From Cryobacterium sp. CG_9.6 (GTDB lineage: Bacteria > Actinomycetota > Actinomycetes > Actinomycetales > Microbacteriaceae), in NCBI RefSeq assembly GCF_029893365.1, contig NZ_JARXUZ010000001.1:2356001-2420000 (forward strand): 64,000 bases of DNA. The letters are read 5' to 3'. The translations under genes were made by a program, and so were the position numbers. How positions within the stretch are numbered: the stretch's first letter is position 1; every line of letters starts with the position of its first letter. Of the stretch, positions 40,583 to 49,450 are shown one piece after another. Under the pieces are notes generated by a model. That model was not told the origin of the DNA. It searched no databases and worked only from the letters and a program-made list of their open reading frames with translations.

Positions 40583-41131
40583 TCATCGAACGAAGAGCAT
40601 CACGTCGACGACACCATCGAGAACAATATCTACCTGGGCTTCGCGATATCCCCCACGTTCGGGCCGGAATACCGCGGTCCGAACCTCATCGGCCGAGAGG
40701 GCACGGCCATCCCGCAGGTACTTCACGATTTTGTTGGCAAACCGGTCCACATCGGAACGTTTGTACCCCACGCTGAGCACACTCGTGCGGGAGAAACGAT
40801 GTCCCGGCGAACGACTAAGCCGGTTCAGGACCGCAGACGAGAGCTCACGAGCTTCCTCGCTCCGAGTTCGCTCGTCGTCGCTTCCGGTCAGGCGCTCGCG
40901 CTCCCGGGAAGCGAAGGCGTCCTCCAGTCTCTCCAGGGCCGCATCCACATGGTGCGGGGAGTAGCCGCCCTTTTGCATGGCAAAGGCGGTGTGACGAATT
41001 GCCTCCGCCGTGAGCAGGGCATCACCATCGTTGACGTCATACGCTGCTCGGGCAGAGGCCAGAAAGTCGTCAACCTGCACAAGACTGTAGCCCAGGGTCT
41101 TCTTGGCTGATCGCGGAAAAATTGTGCTCAC
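40583..41131 (-). CDS. Protein with two DivIVA-type domains
   Basis: A 182-residue protein that carries two DivIVA-like modules: KKTLGYSLVQVDDFLASARAAY (about 10-31) and LSVGYKRSDVDRFANKIVKYL (about 119-139). Each is followed by a second helix motif (GYSPHHVDAALERLED; GGYREAQVDIVLDGVVD). No long coiled coil is present, unlike Wag31. The start is GTG at 41131. It probably binds membrane or division proteins; the function is unproven. Confidence 0.78.
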   Translation of the reverse strand: MSTIFPRSAKKTLGYSLVQVDDFLASARAAYDVNDGDALLTAEAIRHTAFAMQKGGYSPHHVDAALERLEDAFASRERERLTGSDDERTRSEEARELSSAVLNRLSRSPGHRFSRTSVLSVGYKRSDVDRFANKIVKYLRDGRALSADEVRTAVFRPERGGYREAQVDIVLDGVVDVMLFVR

Positions 41132-41176
41132 GACGTCATTCTGCCTTACTCAAGGGGTAGGCCGACAATCTGTCCC

Positions 41177-42190
41177 TCATGCAAATATCAGGTATAGGGC
41201 GTAGGCCGCGCCAGCGGAGGGCAGGATCGAATCAAGGCGATCCAAAAATCCTCCGTGTCCGGGGAGCCAGGAACTCATGTCCTTGATGCCCAGGTCTCGC
41301 TTCACCAGCGACTCGGCCAGATCGCCAAAGGTTGCAGTCACAACGATGACGATGCCGAAGATGAGACCGAACCACCAGGGCTGATCCAGCATGAACAGGC
41401 CGAGCAGCACGCCCGCGATGATGCAGGACAGCGCAGCGCCGATGAACCCTTCCCACGTCTTTTTGGGGCTGATACTCGGGGCCATGGGGTGCTTACCGAA
41501 GTTGAGACCACTCACATACGCGCCCGTATCAGCGGTGATCACGAGGAGCAGGAAGGCGACGGTCCACCACTGCCCACCCGGCTGTGCGGCCAGGAGCACG
41601 GCAAAGGATGCGAGGAAGACAACGTAGATCTGGATGAGGACCGCGGCCCCCATGTCACCGAGCACAGCTCGGGTGGGGGCTCGGTGATCGGGCAGTATGG
41701 CCAGGGCCACGCGCCACAAGGCGATGAACACAATGCCTGCGAGCGTGGCCAGCCACTGCCCCGCCGAACCCAGGAAGAAGGCGGCGGGAACAACCCCAAC
41801 GGCAGCAATCACCACAGGAATACGAGGAACATTCCGCCCCGCACGTCGCAGGGCCTGTGCCAGCTCAAACGAGGTGAACCCAATGATGACGCTGGCAAAG
41901 ATCATGAAGAGTTCTTTGATGAAGATCAGGCTCACCACCATCGCTCCACCGAGCACCAGACCGATGAGGATGGCCAGTATGAGGTTACGTCCCGTGCGCG
42001 CCTCAATGCGTTCCGATGTCGCATCCAAGTGCGCGCGGGTCGCCTGAACTTGCCGTTCAAAGTCGGCTCGGGTGACCTGCACCTGTCGTTCAAAGTCGGT
42101 TCGGGTTGCCCGGACCTGTGCTTTGAACTCGGCGCGGCTCACACCGTGCCCGCGCTTGGGCGGCCTCGGGCCCTGCGGCTGATCCGTCAT
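41177..42190 (-). CDS. cdsA: Phosphatidate cytidylyltransferase with repeat-bearing N-terminal extension
   Basis: A 337-residue enzyme from ATG 42190 (MTDQPQGPRPPKRG), preceded by TAGGAAGAG. The C-terminal signature KRDLGIKDMSSWLPGHGGFLDRLDS is the CDP-diglyceride synthase motif; about eight membrane helices precede it. It makes CDP-diacylglycerol for phospholipid synthesis. Residues 20-52 form three 11-residue repeats of Ala-Thr-Arg / Phe-Glu-Arg-Gln-Val type ahead of the first helix. It follows frr by 13 bp in the pyrH-frr-cdsA operon. Confidence 0.94.
   Translation of the reverse strand: MTDQPQGPRPPKRGHGVSRAEFKAQVRATRTDFERQVQVTRADFERQVQATRAHLDATSERIEARTGRNLILAILIGLVLGGAMVVSLIFIKELFMIFASVIIGFTSFELAQALRRAGRNVPRIPVVIAAVGVVPAAFFLGSAGQWLATLAGIVFIALWRVALAILPDHRAPTRAVLGDMGAAVLIQIYVVFLASFAVLLAAQPGGQWWTVAFLLLVITADTGAYVSGLNFGKHPMAPSISPKKTWEGFIGAALSCIIAGVLLGLFMLDQPWWFGLIFGIVIVVTATFGDLAESLVKRDLGIKDMSSWLPGHGGFLDRLDSILPSAGAAYALYLIFA
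42035..42133. repeat. Three 33-bp repeats in the 5' part of cdsA
   Basis: Three adjacent 33-bp units encode AEFKAQVRATR, TDFERQVQVTR and ADFERQVQATR. The second and third differ at only a few bases. The 11-residue period predicts a hendecad amphipathic helix or short coiled coil. Confidence 0.85.
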
Positions 42191-42203
42191 CTGAGAACTC
42201 TTC

Positions 42204-42758
42204 CTAGATCTCGAGCAGTTCGGCTTCCTTGCGCTTGAAGGCATCGTCGATGCTATCAACGTGATTCTTGGTGATCAACTCCAGCTCTTTCTCGGCTCGA
42301 CCCACCTCGTCTTCTCCCACGTCGCTCTTGAGCGCATCCAGCTCGTCCTTCGCCTTGCGCCGAATATTGCGCACCGAGATCCGAGCGTCCTCCGCCTTGG
42401 CCTTGACGATTTTGACGAACTCTTTGCGGCGCTCGGTGGTGAGCTCGGGCAGGGTGGCGCGGATGGTGACACCATCATTGCCCACATTGGCTCCCAGGTT
42501 CGGGGTGTCGCGAATGGCAATTTCAATGTCGCGCAAAGCGCTCTTGTCGTACGGCCCGATGAGAAGAGTGCGTGCCTCCTGGTTTTGCAGGGAGGCAAGT
42601 TGCTCGAGCGGGGTGGCCGTGCCGTAATAGTTCACCAGAATTTTGGCAAACATTTGCGGGTTCGCGCGCCCGGTACGCACGGTCCCAAAGTCATCTCTGG
42701 CGGCTTCAAGCGCCTTCTGCATGCGTGCAGTGGCATCGGACAGAACATCCGCGATCAC
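42204..42758 (-). CDS. frr: Ribosome-recycling factor
   Basis: A 184-residue RRF of normal length. [20 protein letters not shown] near 30 and the tail [26 protein letters not shown] are characteristic. It splits post-termination ribosomes with EF-G. The start is GTG at 42758, with a strong AAAGGAGT ribosome site. It lies 31 bp after pyrH. Confidence 0.97.
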   Translation of the reverse strand: MIADVLSDATARMQKALEAARDDFGTVRTGRANPQMFAKILVNYYGTATPLEQLASLQNQEARTLLIGPYDKSALRDIEIAIRDTPNLGANVGNDGVTIRATLPELTTERRKEFVKIVKAKAEDARISVRNIRRKAKDELDALKSDVGEDEVGRAEKELELITKNHVDSIDDAFKRKEAELLEI

Positions 42759-42789
42759 GGTGACTCCTTTTTCGGTGGGTATGAGAATT

Positions 42790-43506
42790 CTAGTTGGAGA
42801 CGCGGGTGCCGAGATCGGCGCCGAGGATGGCGGCCGTCACATTGCCCTCCGGCGCCATACCGAAGACCTGCATGGGCATGTTGTTGTCCATGCACAGACT
42901 GAAAGCCGTTGAGTCAACAACCTTGAGGCCGCGCTGCAACGCCTCCTGGTAGGTGATCTGGTCGATCTTGCGTGCGTCGGGATTGGTGCGTGGGTCATCG
43001 GAATACACCCCGTCGACGCCATTCTTGGCGACGAGCACGAGATCAGCGGTGATCTCCAGGGCGCGCTGGGCAGCAACGGTGTCGGTCGAGAAGTACGGCA
43101 GTCCGGCACCCGCACCGAAGATGACAACACGGCCCTTTTGCAGGTGGCGCTCGGCACGGCGCGGAATGTACGGTTCAGCGACCTGGGTCATCGCGATCGC
43201 GGACTGAACGCGAGTTTCGGCTCCGGCCTGCTCGAGGAAGTCCTGCAGGGCGAGCGCATTCATGACGGTACCGAGCATGCCCATGTAATCGGCACGTTCC
43301 CGGTCCATTCCGCGCTGGGACAGCTCCGCACCTCGGAAGAAGTTGCCGCCTCCGACAACGATCGCAACTTCAACCTGCTTCGCGCCCTCGGCGATTTCCC
43401 GGGCAAGTGAGCTCACGACATCGGGGTTGACACCGACGGCGCCTCCACCGAAGGCCTCGCCGGAAAGTTTCAAAAGAACTCTGCGCTTCTTGCCCGTATC
43501 AATCAT
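42790..43506 (-). CDS. pyrH: Uridylate (UMP) kinase
   Basis: A 238-residue amino-acid-kinase-fold enzyme from ATG 43506 ([21 protein letters not shown]). [25 protein letters not shown] and [18 protein letters not shown] are family motifs. It phosphorylates UMP to UDP. A hairpin terminator separates it from tsf, so it may start a separate transcript with frr and cdsA. An upstream in-frame start at 43566 would run into that hairpin region. Confidence 0.96.
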   Translation of the reverse strand: MIDTGKKRRVLLKLSGEAFGGGAVGVNPDVVSSLAREIAEGAKQVEVAIVVGGGNFFRGAELSQRGMDRERADYMGMLGTVMNALALQDFLEQAGAETRVQSAIAMTQVAEPYIPRRAERHLQKGRVVIFGAGAGLPYFSTDTVAAQRALEITADLVLVAKNGVDGVYSDDPRTNPDARKIDQITYQEALQRGLKVVDSTAFSLCMDNNMPMQVFGMAPEGNVTAAILGADLGTRVSN

Positions 43507-43570
43507 GTGCTGGAGGACCTTTCGTACGATGTGGGTCAAAACTACCGGGTGCCTTGGGGCACACACACAA

Positions 43571-43606
43571 ATGGAGATCGGATCGCTTATGCAATCCGAT
43601 CTCCAT
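43571..43606 (-). terminator. Intrinsic terminator after tsf
   Basis: A perfect 13-bp stem (43571-43583 with 43594-43606; arm ATGGAGATCGGAT) encloses a 10-base loop. On the minus strand it follows the tsf stop directly and is trailed by TTGTGTGTGTG. It should end the rpsB-tsf transcript. Confidence 0.8.
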
Positions 43607-43615
43607 CAGTTGTTG

Positions 43616-44443
43616 TTACGCGCCGACCTTGAACCGGGCGAAGCCGGCTACGGTCAGTCCGGCATCGGTGAGAACCTTACTCACCGACACCTTGTTGTCC
43701 TTTGCGTAGTCCTGCTCGAGCAGGGCGACCTGCTTGAGGTAGGCCTTGACGCGTCCTTCGACGATCTTGGGCAGAGCCGCTTCGGGCTTGCCCTCGTTCT
43801 TCGAGATCTCGGTGACGATCTTGCGCTCGGCCTCGACGGCATCCGCGGGGACGTCCTCGCTCGCGAGGTACTCGGGGTTGGCGAACGAGATGTGCTGCGC
43901 AATGCTGCGAGCGGTCTCGGCGTCGGCTCCGGAGTAGCCCAGGACCACGCCGACCTGCGGGGGCAGGTCCTTGCTGGTCTTGTGCAGGTAAATCGAGAAC
44001 AGTTCACCGGTGACGGCGGCAACGCGGCGAAGCTCGAACTTCTCGCCGATGATTGCTGCCTCACCGTCGATCAGGTCTGCAACGGTCTGCGTGCCACTCG
44101 TCGCGGCGAGTCCGGCTTCGACCGTGGTCGCTCCGGCTGCTGCGATGGCGTCGAGGACCTTGTCGGCGAGGGCGACGAACTTGCCACCCTTGGCGACGAA
44201 GTCGGTCTCGCAGGCGAGCTCGATCATGTACGCGGTGGTGCCGAGTTCCTTGGCCGCAACGAGGCCTTCAGAGGTGGAACGGTCAGCGCGCTTGGCGTTG
44301 CCCTTGGCACCCTTGAGACGCAGGATCTCGATTGCCTTGTCCATGTCGCCGTCAGCTTCAACGAGCGCGTTCTTGGTGTCGACCATGCCGGTGCCAAGGT
44401 TCTCGCGGAGAGCCTTGACGTCTTCGAGTGTGAAGTTTGCCAT
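43616..44443 (-). CDS. tsf: Elongation factor Ts
   Basis: A 275-residue EF-Ts from ATG 44443 (MANFTLEDVKALRENLGTGM). The TDxVAR-like region CETDFVAKGGKF near 80 is the EF-Tu contact. It regenerates EF-Tu-GTP. It lies 10 bp after rpsB and is closed by a strong terminator. Confidence 0.97.
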   Translation of the reverse strand: MANFTLEDVKALRENLGTGMVDTKNALVEADGDMDKAIEILRLKGAKGNAKRADRSTSEGLVAAKELGTTAYMIELACETDFVAKGGKFVALADKVLDAIAAAGATTVEAGLAATSGTQTVADLIDGEAAIIGEKFELRRVAAVTGELFSIYLHKTSKDLPPQVGVVLGYSGADAETARSIAQHISFANPEYLASEDVPADAVEAERKIVTEISKNEGKPEAALPKIVEGRVKAYLKQVALLEQDYAKDNKVSVSKVLTDAGLTVAGFARFKVGA

Positions 44444-44453
44444 ACGGGGTTCC

Positions 44454-45377
44454 CTACTTGGTTTCTTCTGCGGCCGGGGCGTCAACGGCAACTGCAACAG
44501 CAGCGGCAACGTCGGCGTCGCCAACAACATCAGCGATCGTGACGGCGGGCTCAGCTACAACGGTCTCAGCTACGACAGGCTCAGCTACAACGGTCTCAGC
44601 AACAGGCTCTGCAGCCGCGTCGTCGGAACCCTTGAGGAGTTCAGCTTCCCAAGCGGCGAGGGGCTCAACTTCGGCCTCCGGCTTGGCGTGGCGCTGAATG
44701 AGGCCCTCGGCTGCGGCATCCGCAATGATGCGGGTGAGCAGGCCGACGGAGCGGATGGCGTCGTCGTTGCCCGGGATCGGGTACTGCACGTCATCGGGGT
44801 CGCAGTTGGTGTCGAGGATTGCGATGACGGGGATGCCGAGCTTGCGCGCCTCGTCAATGGCAAGGTGCTCCTTGTTGGTGTCAACAACCCACAGCGCGGA
44901 CGGCGTCTTGGTGAGGTTGCGGATTCCGCCGAGGCTCTTGTGCAGCTTGACGAGCTCGCGCTTCTTGATGAGCATTTCCTTCTTCGTGAAACCGCTCTTG
45001 GCGGTGTCTTCGAAGTCGAGCTCTTCGAGCTCTTTCATGCGAGCAAGACGCTTGGAAACCGTCTGGAAGTTGGTGAGAAGTCCACCGAGCCAGCGCTGGT
45101 TCACGTAGGGCTGGCCTACGCGGGTTGCCTGCTCAGAGATGGATTCCTGTGCCTGCTTCTTCGTTCCGACGAAGAGGATGGTGCCACCGTGGGCAACCGT
45201 CTCCTTGACGAAGTCGTAGGCCTTGTCAACGAACCCGAGCGACTGCTGCAGGTCGATGATGTAGATGCCGGAACGCTCGGTGAAGATGAATCGCTTCATC
45301 TTCGGGTTCCAACGGCGGGTCTGGTGCCCGAAGTGCACGCCGCTGTCGAGCAGCTGGCGAATGGTTACGACGGCCAT
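44454..45377 (-). CDS. rpsB: 30S ribosomal protein S2 with long repetitive C-terminal tail
   Basis: A 307-residue S2 from ATG 45377 ([21 protein letters not shown]), with an excellent AAGGAGAACGG ribosome site. The conserved domain runs to about residue 240 ([36 protein letters not shown]). It is followed by an acidic tail with repeats of Val-Val-Ala-Glu-(Thr/Pro). S2 is typically 230-260 residues, so the tail is the unusual part. tsf follows 10 bp downstream. Confidence 0.97.
   Translation of the reverse strand: MAVVTIRQLLDSGVHFGHQTRRWNPKMKRFIFTERSGIYIIDLQQSLGFVDKAYDFVKETVAHGGTILFVGTKKQAQESISEQATRVGQPYVNQRWLGGLLTNFQTVSKRLARMKELEELDFEDTAKSGFTKKEMLIKKRELVKLHKSLGGIRNLTKTPSALWVVDTNKEHLAIDEARKLGIPVIAILDTNCDPDDVQYPIPGNDDAIRSVGLLTRIIADAAAEGLIQRHAKPEAEVEPLAAWEAELLKGSDDAAAEPVAETVVAEPVVAETVVAEPAVTIADVVGDADVAAAVAVAVDAPAAEETK
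44553..44612. repeat. 15-bp tandem repeats in the 3' end of rpsB
   Basis: Imperfect units related to GGCTCAGCTACAACGGTCTCA occur about four times. They encode alternating VVAET and VVAEP blocks in the S2 tail. Boundaries are approximate. Confidence 0.7.
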
Positions 45378-45718
45378 GAGCCGTTCTCCTTGTCCGGCGT
45401 GTGTGCGCGAAGGCACGGTACGCCAATCGGTTTGTGCGAGGATCGGATGATCTTCACTCCTGGTGCCCGGCACACGTCCGCCCCTGTTTCTCGAAGATGG
45501 TGATTTCGAGAGGACGGGGACCGATAGACATGGCGGCCTGATGGGCACGCGTAGTCAGCGCACGAGGCGCTGCTTGGAGTAGCTTATCACTCGGTTGCGA
45601 GGCTGTGCACGCTTTTCTCCTGACGCTCACCTGTCCTCCCCCGCCCACGTGTTCGCTGCCACCACACGGATTGCGCCGGCACCCCGTCTCGGGAGAACAG
45701 CGGGGCCAGAGTGGAGGG
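45378..45718 (-). other. Intergenic region: rpsB promoter and about 200-nt leader; upstream of M23 gene
   Basis: No gene is visible in these 341 bases. On the minus strand a -10-like TAAGCT (45581-45586) would give a leader of about 195 nt before rpsB. The leader holds a hairpin TCTCGAA-N9-TTCGAGA (45489-45511). Long leaders at rpsB often carry S2 autoregulation, which is possible here. The rightward promoter of the M23 gene is not clear. Confidence 0.4.
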
Positions 45719-46213
45719 ATGCTCACTCTGATGTCGACTCGTCGCAGCCTGCGGTTGGTTGTCTTCGCGCCCCTGCTTGCTCTCGTCGTCTCCTCGAGCC
45801 CAGCGGATGCCTGGGGCTGGCCACTCCAGCCGCCGCACCAGGTTCTGGCTGGTTTCGTCGCGCCGCTCACACCGTATTCGGCAGGTCACCGTGGGATCGA
45901 CCTTGCAGCCGCGCCGTCTGATCCCGTGTTCGCTCCGAGTGACGGTCAGGTGTCTTTCGTGGGATTTGTTGTTGATCGCCCGGTGGTGTCCATCGTCCAC
46001 GCCCACGACATCGTTTCCACCGTAGAACCGGTCGACCCGCTCGTGGCTGTGGGTGACCGTGTCGTTGCGGGACAACGCGTGGGCACGGTGGCCGTGGGAG
46101 GCCACTGTGGTCAGCGGTGTCTCCACTTCGGCGTTCGCGAACATGGCCGCTACGTGTCACCGCTGCGATTTCTGGGTGGGGTGCCGCGGGCGGTCCTGTT
46201 GCCACTCGGGTGA
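45719..46213 (+). CDS. Exported M23-family peptidase
   Basis: A 164-residue protein: a signal peptide (STRRSLRLVVFAPLLALVVSSSPADAWG) and a compact LytM/M23 domain. The zinc ligands are HRGIDLA (His, Asp) and the final His in CLHFGVR. The preceding position is Cys rather than His, as in other actinobacterial members with a CLHWG-type motif. It cleaves or binds peptidoglycan cross-bridges. Starts at 45719 (MLTLMS) or 45731 (MSTRRS) are both possible. It is divergent from rpsB. Confidence 0.85.
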   Translation: MLTLMSTRRSLRLVVFAPLLALVVSSSPADAWGWPLQPPHQVLAGFVAPLTPYSAGHRGIDLAAAPSDPVFAPSDGQVSFVGFVVDRPVVSIVHAHDIVSTVEPVDPLVAVGDRVVAGQRVGTVAVGGHCGQRCLHFGVREHGRYVSPLRFLGGVPRAVLLPLG

Positions 46214-46231
46214 ACCGCGGGCAGGCGCAGG

Positions 46232-47203
46232 CTAGGCGCGCGGGTGAGCCAGCCGGTAGCTCTGCTTGAGGCGCTCGGCGGAGACGTGCGTGTAGATCTG
46301 GGTGGTGCCCAGACTGACATGTCCGAGCAGTTCCTGCACTGCACGCAGGTCCGCGCCACCGTCGAGGAGGTGCGTTGCCGCCGTGTGCCGGAGTGCGTGC
46401 GGTCCTGCCGGTCCGTTTCCGGGAATGTCGCCCAGCAGTGCGGCGACGAGGCGATAGACGCCGCGCACGCCCAGACGTTGGCCTCGGGTACCCAGCAGCA
46501 GCGCATCCGCTCCAGGGTATTCCGGTACCGTCATGACGTTGTGGGGTGACACGGGCACGCCTGCCACCAGATGCGGACGACCGTCTCGGAGGTAGCTCAC
46601 AATTGCCCGGTGAGCCGGCACGCCGAAGGGCACCACGCGTTCCTTCGCCCCCTTACCGGTGACACGCACGGTGAGGCGATCAAGATCCACCGCGGACACA
46701 TTAAGGCCCACGAGTTCAGACACGCGGAGGCCGGAGGCATAAAGAATCTCCACGATCGCCAGGTCTCGGAGGGCAATGGCGTTCCCGTCTGCCGCACGCG
46801 CTTCGAGTGCGGCGAGCAGTTCCTGCATCTGGCCGCGATTGATGACGCGGGGCAGAGTGCGTGCGGGTTTGGGTGACCGGAGCCTCGCTCCCTCATCGGC
46901 GGTGTCGGTGACGGTTCGGGAGAGCCAGGCCGTGAAGCTGCGGGCGGATGCCGACCGGCGCGCCACCGTTGCGCGTGCCAGTCCAGCCTGGGTCGCCACC
47001 CACAGCCACTCCCGCAGCAGTTCGAGGGTGATGTCGACCGTGCCGTCGCTCTGGCGGGCCGTTGCAAAGGCGGCGAGCTGGGTGAGGTCGGTGCGGTACG
47101 CCCGCACGGTGTGCGCGGAATACCCCCGCTCCGCCGTGAGGACGAAGAGAAAGTCATCGACGGCCGCGGTGAGGCCCGCCGGTGTGAAGTGTGCCGTGCT
47201 CAC
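46232..47203 (-). CDS. xerC: Tyrosine recombinase XerC
   Basis: A 323-residue recombinase with all catalytic residues: Arg in ASGLRVSELVGL, Lys in GKGAKERVVP, His-x-x-Arg in HALRHTAATHLL, His in LLGHVSLGTTQIYTHV, and the Tyr nucleophile in QIYTHV. It resolves chromosome dimers at dif. The start is GTG at 47203, directly abutting the phosphoesterase stop. Position near dprA and rpsB is the standard actinobacterial order, which argues against a phage integrase. Confidence 0.94.
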   Translation of the reverse strand: MSTAHFTPAGLTAAVDDFLFVLTAERGYSAHTVRAYRTDLTQLAAFATARQSDGTVDITLELLREWLWVATQAGLARATVARRSASARSFTAWLSRTVTDTADEGARLRSPKPARTLPRVINRGQMQELLAALEARAADGNAIALRDLAIVEILYASGLRVSELVGLNVSAVDLDRLTVRVTGKGAKERVVPFGVPAHRAIVSYLRDGRPHLVAGVPVSPHNVMTVPEYPGADALLLGTRGQRLGVRGVYRLVAALLGDIPGNGPAGPHALRHTAATHLLDGGADLRAVQELLGHVSLGTTQIYTHVSAERLKQSYRLAHPRA

Positions 47204-48103
47204 TCAGACCTGCCGTGAAAAAGATTCGGTGCGCTCCGTGGGAGTGAGCGCCTCGATGGTGTCGAGATAGGAGCTGGGAAAATGCGTGACCGTGTCGAAG
47301 GTGCCTACCGGCAGGATCGAGTGCACAATCTGATCGTCGTAAACGTGCACGAGGCCCAGTGACTGGCCGCCGTTCACACCGAGGAGTTCACGCTGGGGGG
47401 CGCTCAGATCCATGGTGTAACAGAGTGCTGCGGCCACTGACACGGGAATTCCGGCGAATATTCCGTGCGTGGAGTAGTGCAGGTGTCCGCCCAGAATTGC
47501 TCGCACGTCGGTGCCGCGGATCACGTGGGCGAGCTTCGACTGCTCGCGAAGCTCGAGCACGGTCATGAGCGCCAGCGGTGTGGGGATAGGCGGATGATGC
47601 AGGGCGAGCAGGGTGCCGTGGGGTGCCTCTTCGCTCAGTTCGGCGGCCAGCCAATCCAACTGCGCAGTAGAGAGTTCGCCGTGATGGTAGCCGGGCACGC
47701 TGGTATCGAGGGAGATGATGCGCAGGCCGTTCACGAAGGCAACACGGTCTATCGGGCCGTCACCGGCCTCTTCGCGCAGCAGCTCGGTTCGAAACGTCTC
47801 GCGCTTATCGTGGTTCCCCATTACCCACAGCACCTCGGCGCCCCACCGGGTAGCAGCCTGCTCGACGACGCCGCGCACGCGTCGGTAGGCACCCGCTTCG
47901 CCGCGGTCGGCGACGTCGCCGGTGATGACGATAGCGTCGGGGTGCCGCCCGGAGCGGTCGAGCTGAGCGAGGGCGCGATGCAGCGCACTGTCGGTGTTGA
48001 CGGCACCGTAAAGCAGAGCCTCATCGTCGAGAAAATGGGTGTCGCTGAGGTGAACAATCAGGTGGCTCGCTGCCGGATATTGCCCCAGTTGGATGTCTGC
48101 CAT
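47204..48103 (-). CDS. Metallophosphoesterase (CpdA-like)
   Basis: A 299-residue calcineurin-like phosphoesterase with the full metal set: LSDTHF, VITGDVADRG, VMGNHDKRE, ALHHPPIPTP and GGHLHYSTHG. The closest functional group is the class III cyclic-nucleotide phosphodiesterases, but substrate cannot be read from the sequence. It ends exactly where xerC starts, so the two are probably co-transcribed. Confidence 0.87.
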   Translation of the reverse strand: MADIQLGQYPAASHLIVHLSDTHFLDDEALLYGAVNTDSALHRALAQLDRSGRHPDAIVITGDVADRGEAGAYRRVRGVVEQAATRWGAEVLWVMGNHDKRETFRTELLREEAGDGPIDRVAFVNGLRIISLDTSVPGYHHGELSTAQLDWLAAELSEEAPHGTLLALHHPPIPTPLALMTVLELREQSKLAHVIRGTDVRAILGGHLHYSTHGIFAGIPVSVAAALCYTMDLSAPQRELLGVNGGQSLGLVHVYDDQIVHSILPVGTFDTVTHFPSSYLDTIEALTPTERTESFSRQV

Positions 48104-48187
48104 GCGCCGCCTCTCGTCGATGCCCCCAGACTACGGCCTGCCACCGACAGCCGGTTTACAGCGCGCGGGAGCAATTCAATGCGGTGG

Positions 48188-49450
48188 CTAGTGCAGTCGC
48201 ACCCAGCCGGCCCCGCGCTCACCGACGACACCATCCACGTCGAGTGCTCCTAACGCGGCGCGCACTGCCGATGTCGACAGGCCGGCCCGGCGCGCGATGT
48301 CCGGCAACGGCCGCGGCAGTCGGCCGCTCAGGGCGTCGAATACCCGAACCTGGTCGCTGGTTCGTGCTTCTGGGTCACTGGTGGAGCCATCCGCTTCGGC
48401 ATAATCCAGTGGAACCTGAACCGAGCGCTCCCCCACGAGCTCGGCCATTTCGGCGGCCGTGGTGACGCAGACGGCATCGAATTCTCGAATAAGTCGGTGG
48501 CAGCCGGCCGAGGTTGGCGAGGTTACGGGCCCCGGAACCGCTCCCAGCGGACGGCCGAGTGTGGCGGCGTGGCTGGCCGTGTTGAGCGACCCTGATCGCC
48601 AGCCCGCTTCAAGCACCACCGTGGCGAGGCTCGCCGCCGCGATCAACCGATTGCGTTGCAAAAATCTCCACTTCGTTGGTGCTGAGCCACAGGCCAGTTC
48701 AGACAGCACAGCGCCGTCGGTGGCGATTTTAGCGAGAAGGCCGTCATGTCCGGCGGGATAGAAGCGGTCGACTCCCCCGGCGAGAAAAGCCACGGTGCTT
48801 CCGTGGCTGGCGAGGGCGGTGCGATGCGCTGTGCCGTCGATCCCGTAGGCCGCACCGGACACAATGGTGAAGCCGCGGTCAACCAGCCCCGCGGCCGCTT
48901 CCATGGCCACGTGCTCGCCGTAGCCGGTAGCGGCGCGGGCACCCACCAGGGCGATCGACTGCGGGATGCTCGCCAGCGCCGCTTCGGTACCCCGCCACCA
49001 GAGGGCCAGCGGCGTGTGGGCCAGCAGATCGTTGAGCGACCGGGGCCAGAGGGCATCGGTGGGCAACAAAAGTCGGGCGCCGACGCGTGCGGCCTGTGCC
49101 AGTGAGCGCTCCACCTCCACCGAATTGAGTCGTGGCCGCCAGCGGAGCAGCCCCTGGTCCAGTCTGGTGCCGAGCTCATCCTCGGAGTCGTCGTAACCAG
49201 CGTCGATCAGTACCGCTGCGACCCGCGCCGGTGCCCACCCCTCAAGAACCGCCGTCAGGCCCGTGGTGGCGCCGAGACTGTTGACCACGAGTCCGGCCAG
49301 GCCATCTCCGGGTTCGGCGATGCCGGTCCAGGCCGCACGGGCGAAGATCTCGGCCCACGGGGCCGGCACACCGGCATCCGTCGTCTCGTCGCTGCGCACC
49401 GGCGTGGCGAGCGCCCGCACCTGCTGGTCGGGTAGTCCAAAGATGCTCAC
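48188..49450 (-). CDS. dprA: DNA-processing protein DprA
   Basis: A 420-residue protein. The Rossmann-like core is VGARAATGYGEHVAMEAAAGL, then SGAAYGIDGTAHRTAL and AGGVDRFYPAGHDGLL. A C-terminal winged-helix (LPDIARRAGLSTSAVRAALGALDVDG) follows, and the N-terminal 110 residues are less conserved. It loads RecA on incoming single-stranded DNA. It overlaps the comM stop by four bases; dprA, comM and yraN form one operon. Confidence 0.94.
   Translation of the reverse strand: MSIFGLPDQQVRALATPVRSDETTDAGVPAPWAEIFARAAWTGIAEPGDGLAGLVVNSLGATTGLTAVLEGWAPARVAAVLIDAGYDDSEDELGTRLDQGLLRWRPRLNSVEVERSLAQAARVGARLLLPTDALWPRSLNDLLAHTPLALWWRGTEAALASIPQSIALVGARAATGYGEHVAMEAAAGLVDRGFTIVSGAAYGIDGTAHRTALASHGSTVAFLAGGVDRFYPAGHDGLLAKIATDGAVLSELACGSAPTKWRFLQRNRLIAAASLATVVLEAGWRSGSLNTASHAATLGRPLGAVPGPVTSPTSAGCHRLIREFDAVCVTTAAEMAELVGERSVQVPLDYAEADGSTSDPEARTSDQVRVFDALSGRLPRPLPDIARRAGLSTSAVRAALGALDVDGVVGERGAGWVRLH

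Noticed and set aside
46232..47203. Tyrosine recombinase as a phage integrase or island border
   Set aside because: Gene order with dprA, comM, yraN and rpsB is the chromosomal XerC context, and no att repeats or phage genes are present.
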